From JANNSX01 sp046348995 (GTDB taxonomy: Bacteria > Pseudomonadota > Alphaproteobacteria > Rhizobiales > Hyphomicrobiaceae): a DNA stretch of 64,000 nt. Below, one piece after another: positions 62,976-64,000 of the stretch. The position numbers and the translations under genes are program-made. How positions within the stretch are numbered: position 1 is the stretch's first letter; each line of letters starts with the position of its first letter. Location of the stretch: positions 186,001-250,000 of the forward strand of contig JAXMDB010000005.1 of the NCBI GenBank assembly GCA_046348995.1. The letters run 5' to 3'. Below the pieces are notes generated by a model that was not told where the DNA came from, did no database searches, and saw only the letters and a program-made list of their open reading frames with translations.

Positions 62976-64000
62976 ATGCGTGCTCTCGTCAAAGCGGAAA
63001 AAGCGGAAGGCCTGGTCCTGCGCGACGAGCCGGTGCCGGTGGTCGGGCCCGACGATATCCTCATCAAGGTCGCCAAGACCGGCATCTGCGGCACCGATCT
63101 CCACATCTGGAACTGGGACAAGTGGGCACAAGCGACGATCCCGGTGCCGATGGTCGTCGGCCACGAGTTCGCCGGCGTCGTCGCCGAGATTGGGAGCCAC
63201 GTGCGCACGGTCAAGGTCGGCGATCGCGTGTCGGGCGAGGGCCATCTCATCGGCATGAAGAGCCGGATGGCGCGCGCCGGGCACTTCCATCTCGATCCCG
63301 AGACCAAGGGTGTGGGCGTCAACGTCCCCGGGGCCTTTGCGGAATATCTGAAGATCCCGGCCTTCAACGCGATCCATCTTCCACCCGAGATCGACGACGA
63401 GGTGGCGGCCATTCTCGATCCGCTCGGCAATGCCGTGCATACGGCACTCGCTTTCGATCTCGTCGGCGAGGACGTGCTGATCACCGGGGCGGGCCCTATC
63501 GGCATCATGGCAGCCGCCGTTTGCCGGCATGTGGGCGCCCGCCACATCGTTATCACCGACATCAACGACTACCGGCTCGAGCTCTCGGCCAAGGTCGCTG
63601 ATGCCGTGACGGTCAATGTCGGCCGCGAGGATCTGCGCACGGTCATGGACCGGCTCGGCATGCAGGAGGGCTTCGACATCGGCCTCGAGATGTCGGGGGC
63701 ACCGAAGGCCTTCGATCAGATGGTCGACCAGATGATCATGGGCGGCAAGATCGCCATGCTCGGCATTCCCTCGGGCCCGACGACGGTCGATTGGAACCGC
63801 GTGATCTTCAAGTCGCTCACCATCAAGGGCATCTACGGCCGCGAGATGTTCGAGACCTGGTACAAGATGATCGCCATGCTGCAATCGGGGTTGGATGTCA
63901 GGGGCGTCATCACGCACCGCATGAAGGCCGCCGACTACGCGCAAGGGTTCGCCCTCATGAAGCAAGGCGCGAGCGGCAAGGTCGTGCTCGACTGGAGCTG
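62976..64000 (+). CDS. tdh: L-threonine 3-dehydrogenase (stop codon cut by window edge)
   Basis: A 341-residue zinc-dependent dehydrogenase; the window ends after TG, one base before its stop would be complete. It oxidises threonine to 2-amino-3-ketobutyrate with NAD. The catalytic zinc ligands are in TGICGTDLHIW near residue 37 and the VVGHEFAG stretch near 60. The structural-zinc lobe that in E. coli carries four cysteines is here GEGHLIGMKSRMARAGHFHLD, without any. VLITGAGPIGIMAAAV near 170 is the NAD motif. Its ATG lies one base after the kbl stop. Confidence 0.93.
   Translation, partial: MRALVKAEKAEGLVLRDEPVPVVGPDDILIKVAKTGICGTDLHIWNWDKWAQATIPVPMVVGHEFAGVVAEIGSHVRTVKVGDRVSGEGHLIGMKSRMARAGHFHLDPETKGVGVNVPGAFAEYLKIPAFNAIHLPPEIDDEVAAILDPLGNAVHTALAFDLVGEDVLITGAGPIGIMAAAVCRHVGARHIVITDINDYRLELSAKVADAVTVNVGREDLRTVMDRLGMQEGFDIGLEMSGAPKAFDQMVDQMIMGGKIAMLGIPSGPTTVDWNRVIFKSLTIKGIYGREMFETWYKMIAMLQSGLDVRGVITHRMKAADYAQGFALMKQGASGKVVLDWS

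Noticed and set aside
61778..63565. Leftward frame of 595 codons antisense to kbl and tdh
   Set aside because: Shadow frame over two conserved enzymes.

Overview
The window is GC-rich DNA with dense, mostly operonic genes. Several features point to an alphaproteobacterium of the order Hyphomicrobiales (Rhizobiales): the carB-greA-Lrp neighbourhood, ssb close to gyrA, a direct-repeat LexA box (GAAC-N7-GAAC) in front of ssb, a Tdh lacking the structural-zinc cysteines, and an intergenic palindrome of a type common in that order. Genus and family cannot be read from the sequence. No rRNA, tRNA or CRISPR array was seen.

Region 1 (1-22656) is a surface-polysaccharide locus. A long leftward run encodes an exported protein (cut by the window edge), an O-antigen ligase-like protein, a glycosyltransferase, a Wzx-like flippase, a heparinase II/III-like protein, two methyltransferases, a glutamine-dependent asparagine synthetase-like protein, a bi-domain oxidoreductase, a class III aminotransferase, an NAD-dependent epimerase, a small EmrE/ArnE-like transporter, a NusG/RfaH-like antiterminator and an initiating sugar-phosphate transferase. 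Many junctions overlap by 1 or 4 bases. Across a 455-bp divergent spacer, a rightward group makes nucleotide sugars (WecB, RmlB, RmlD).

Region 2 (22700-41500) is mixed housekeeping and accessory DNA: a LOG-family protein, a tandem pair of small exported Tyr/Gly-rich proteins, a cupin, a LysR regulator, a membrane pentapeptide-repeat protein, SOS-controlled ssb, an SDR-DoxX fusion interrupted by a one-base frameshift, a cyclase-family protein, an SGNH hydrolase, a CDF transporter, gyrA, a LysE exporter, an acyltransferase and an MBL-fold hydrolase/GntR regulator pair.

Region 3 (41500-50107) is the most unusual part. A gmaS/glnT-type ligase gene is followed by the three N-methylglutamate synthase-type subunits (mgsA, mgsB, mgsC) and a small gene of unknown function. 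Together they would convert methylamine plus glutamate to gamma-glutamylmethylamide and then N-methylglutamate; the dehydrogenase that completes the pathway is not in the window. Every spacer of this cluster holds a hairpin built from 4 + 4 tandem heptamers. In one spacer the loop has expanded to carry a gene for a four-helix-bundle (S23/IVS/Avd-like) protein. This looks like a small mobile element with three gene-less relatives, and is my candidate for an undescribed system. The cluster ends in a reverse-order PIN/Phd toxin-antitoxin module lying between the small gene and a diverged 3' remnant of a second copy of that gene. Helically phased ATTGG repeats upstream of both the GntR gene and gmaS suggest one regulator controls both.

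Region 4 (50200-64000) has cspA, a 2OG-Fe(II) oxygenase, an ELM1-like protein, an Lrp-type regulator, an FAD monooxygenase, greA, carB, a Crp-type regulator, a methyltransferase/polysaccharide deacetylase pair, and a threonine-degradation operon (LDH2-type dehydrogenase, kbl, tdh) that ends one base before the tdh stop codon is complete.
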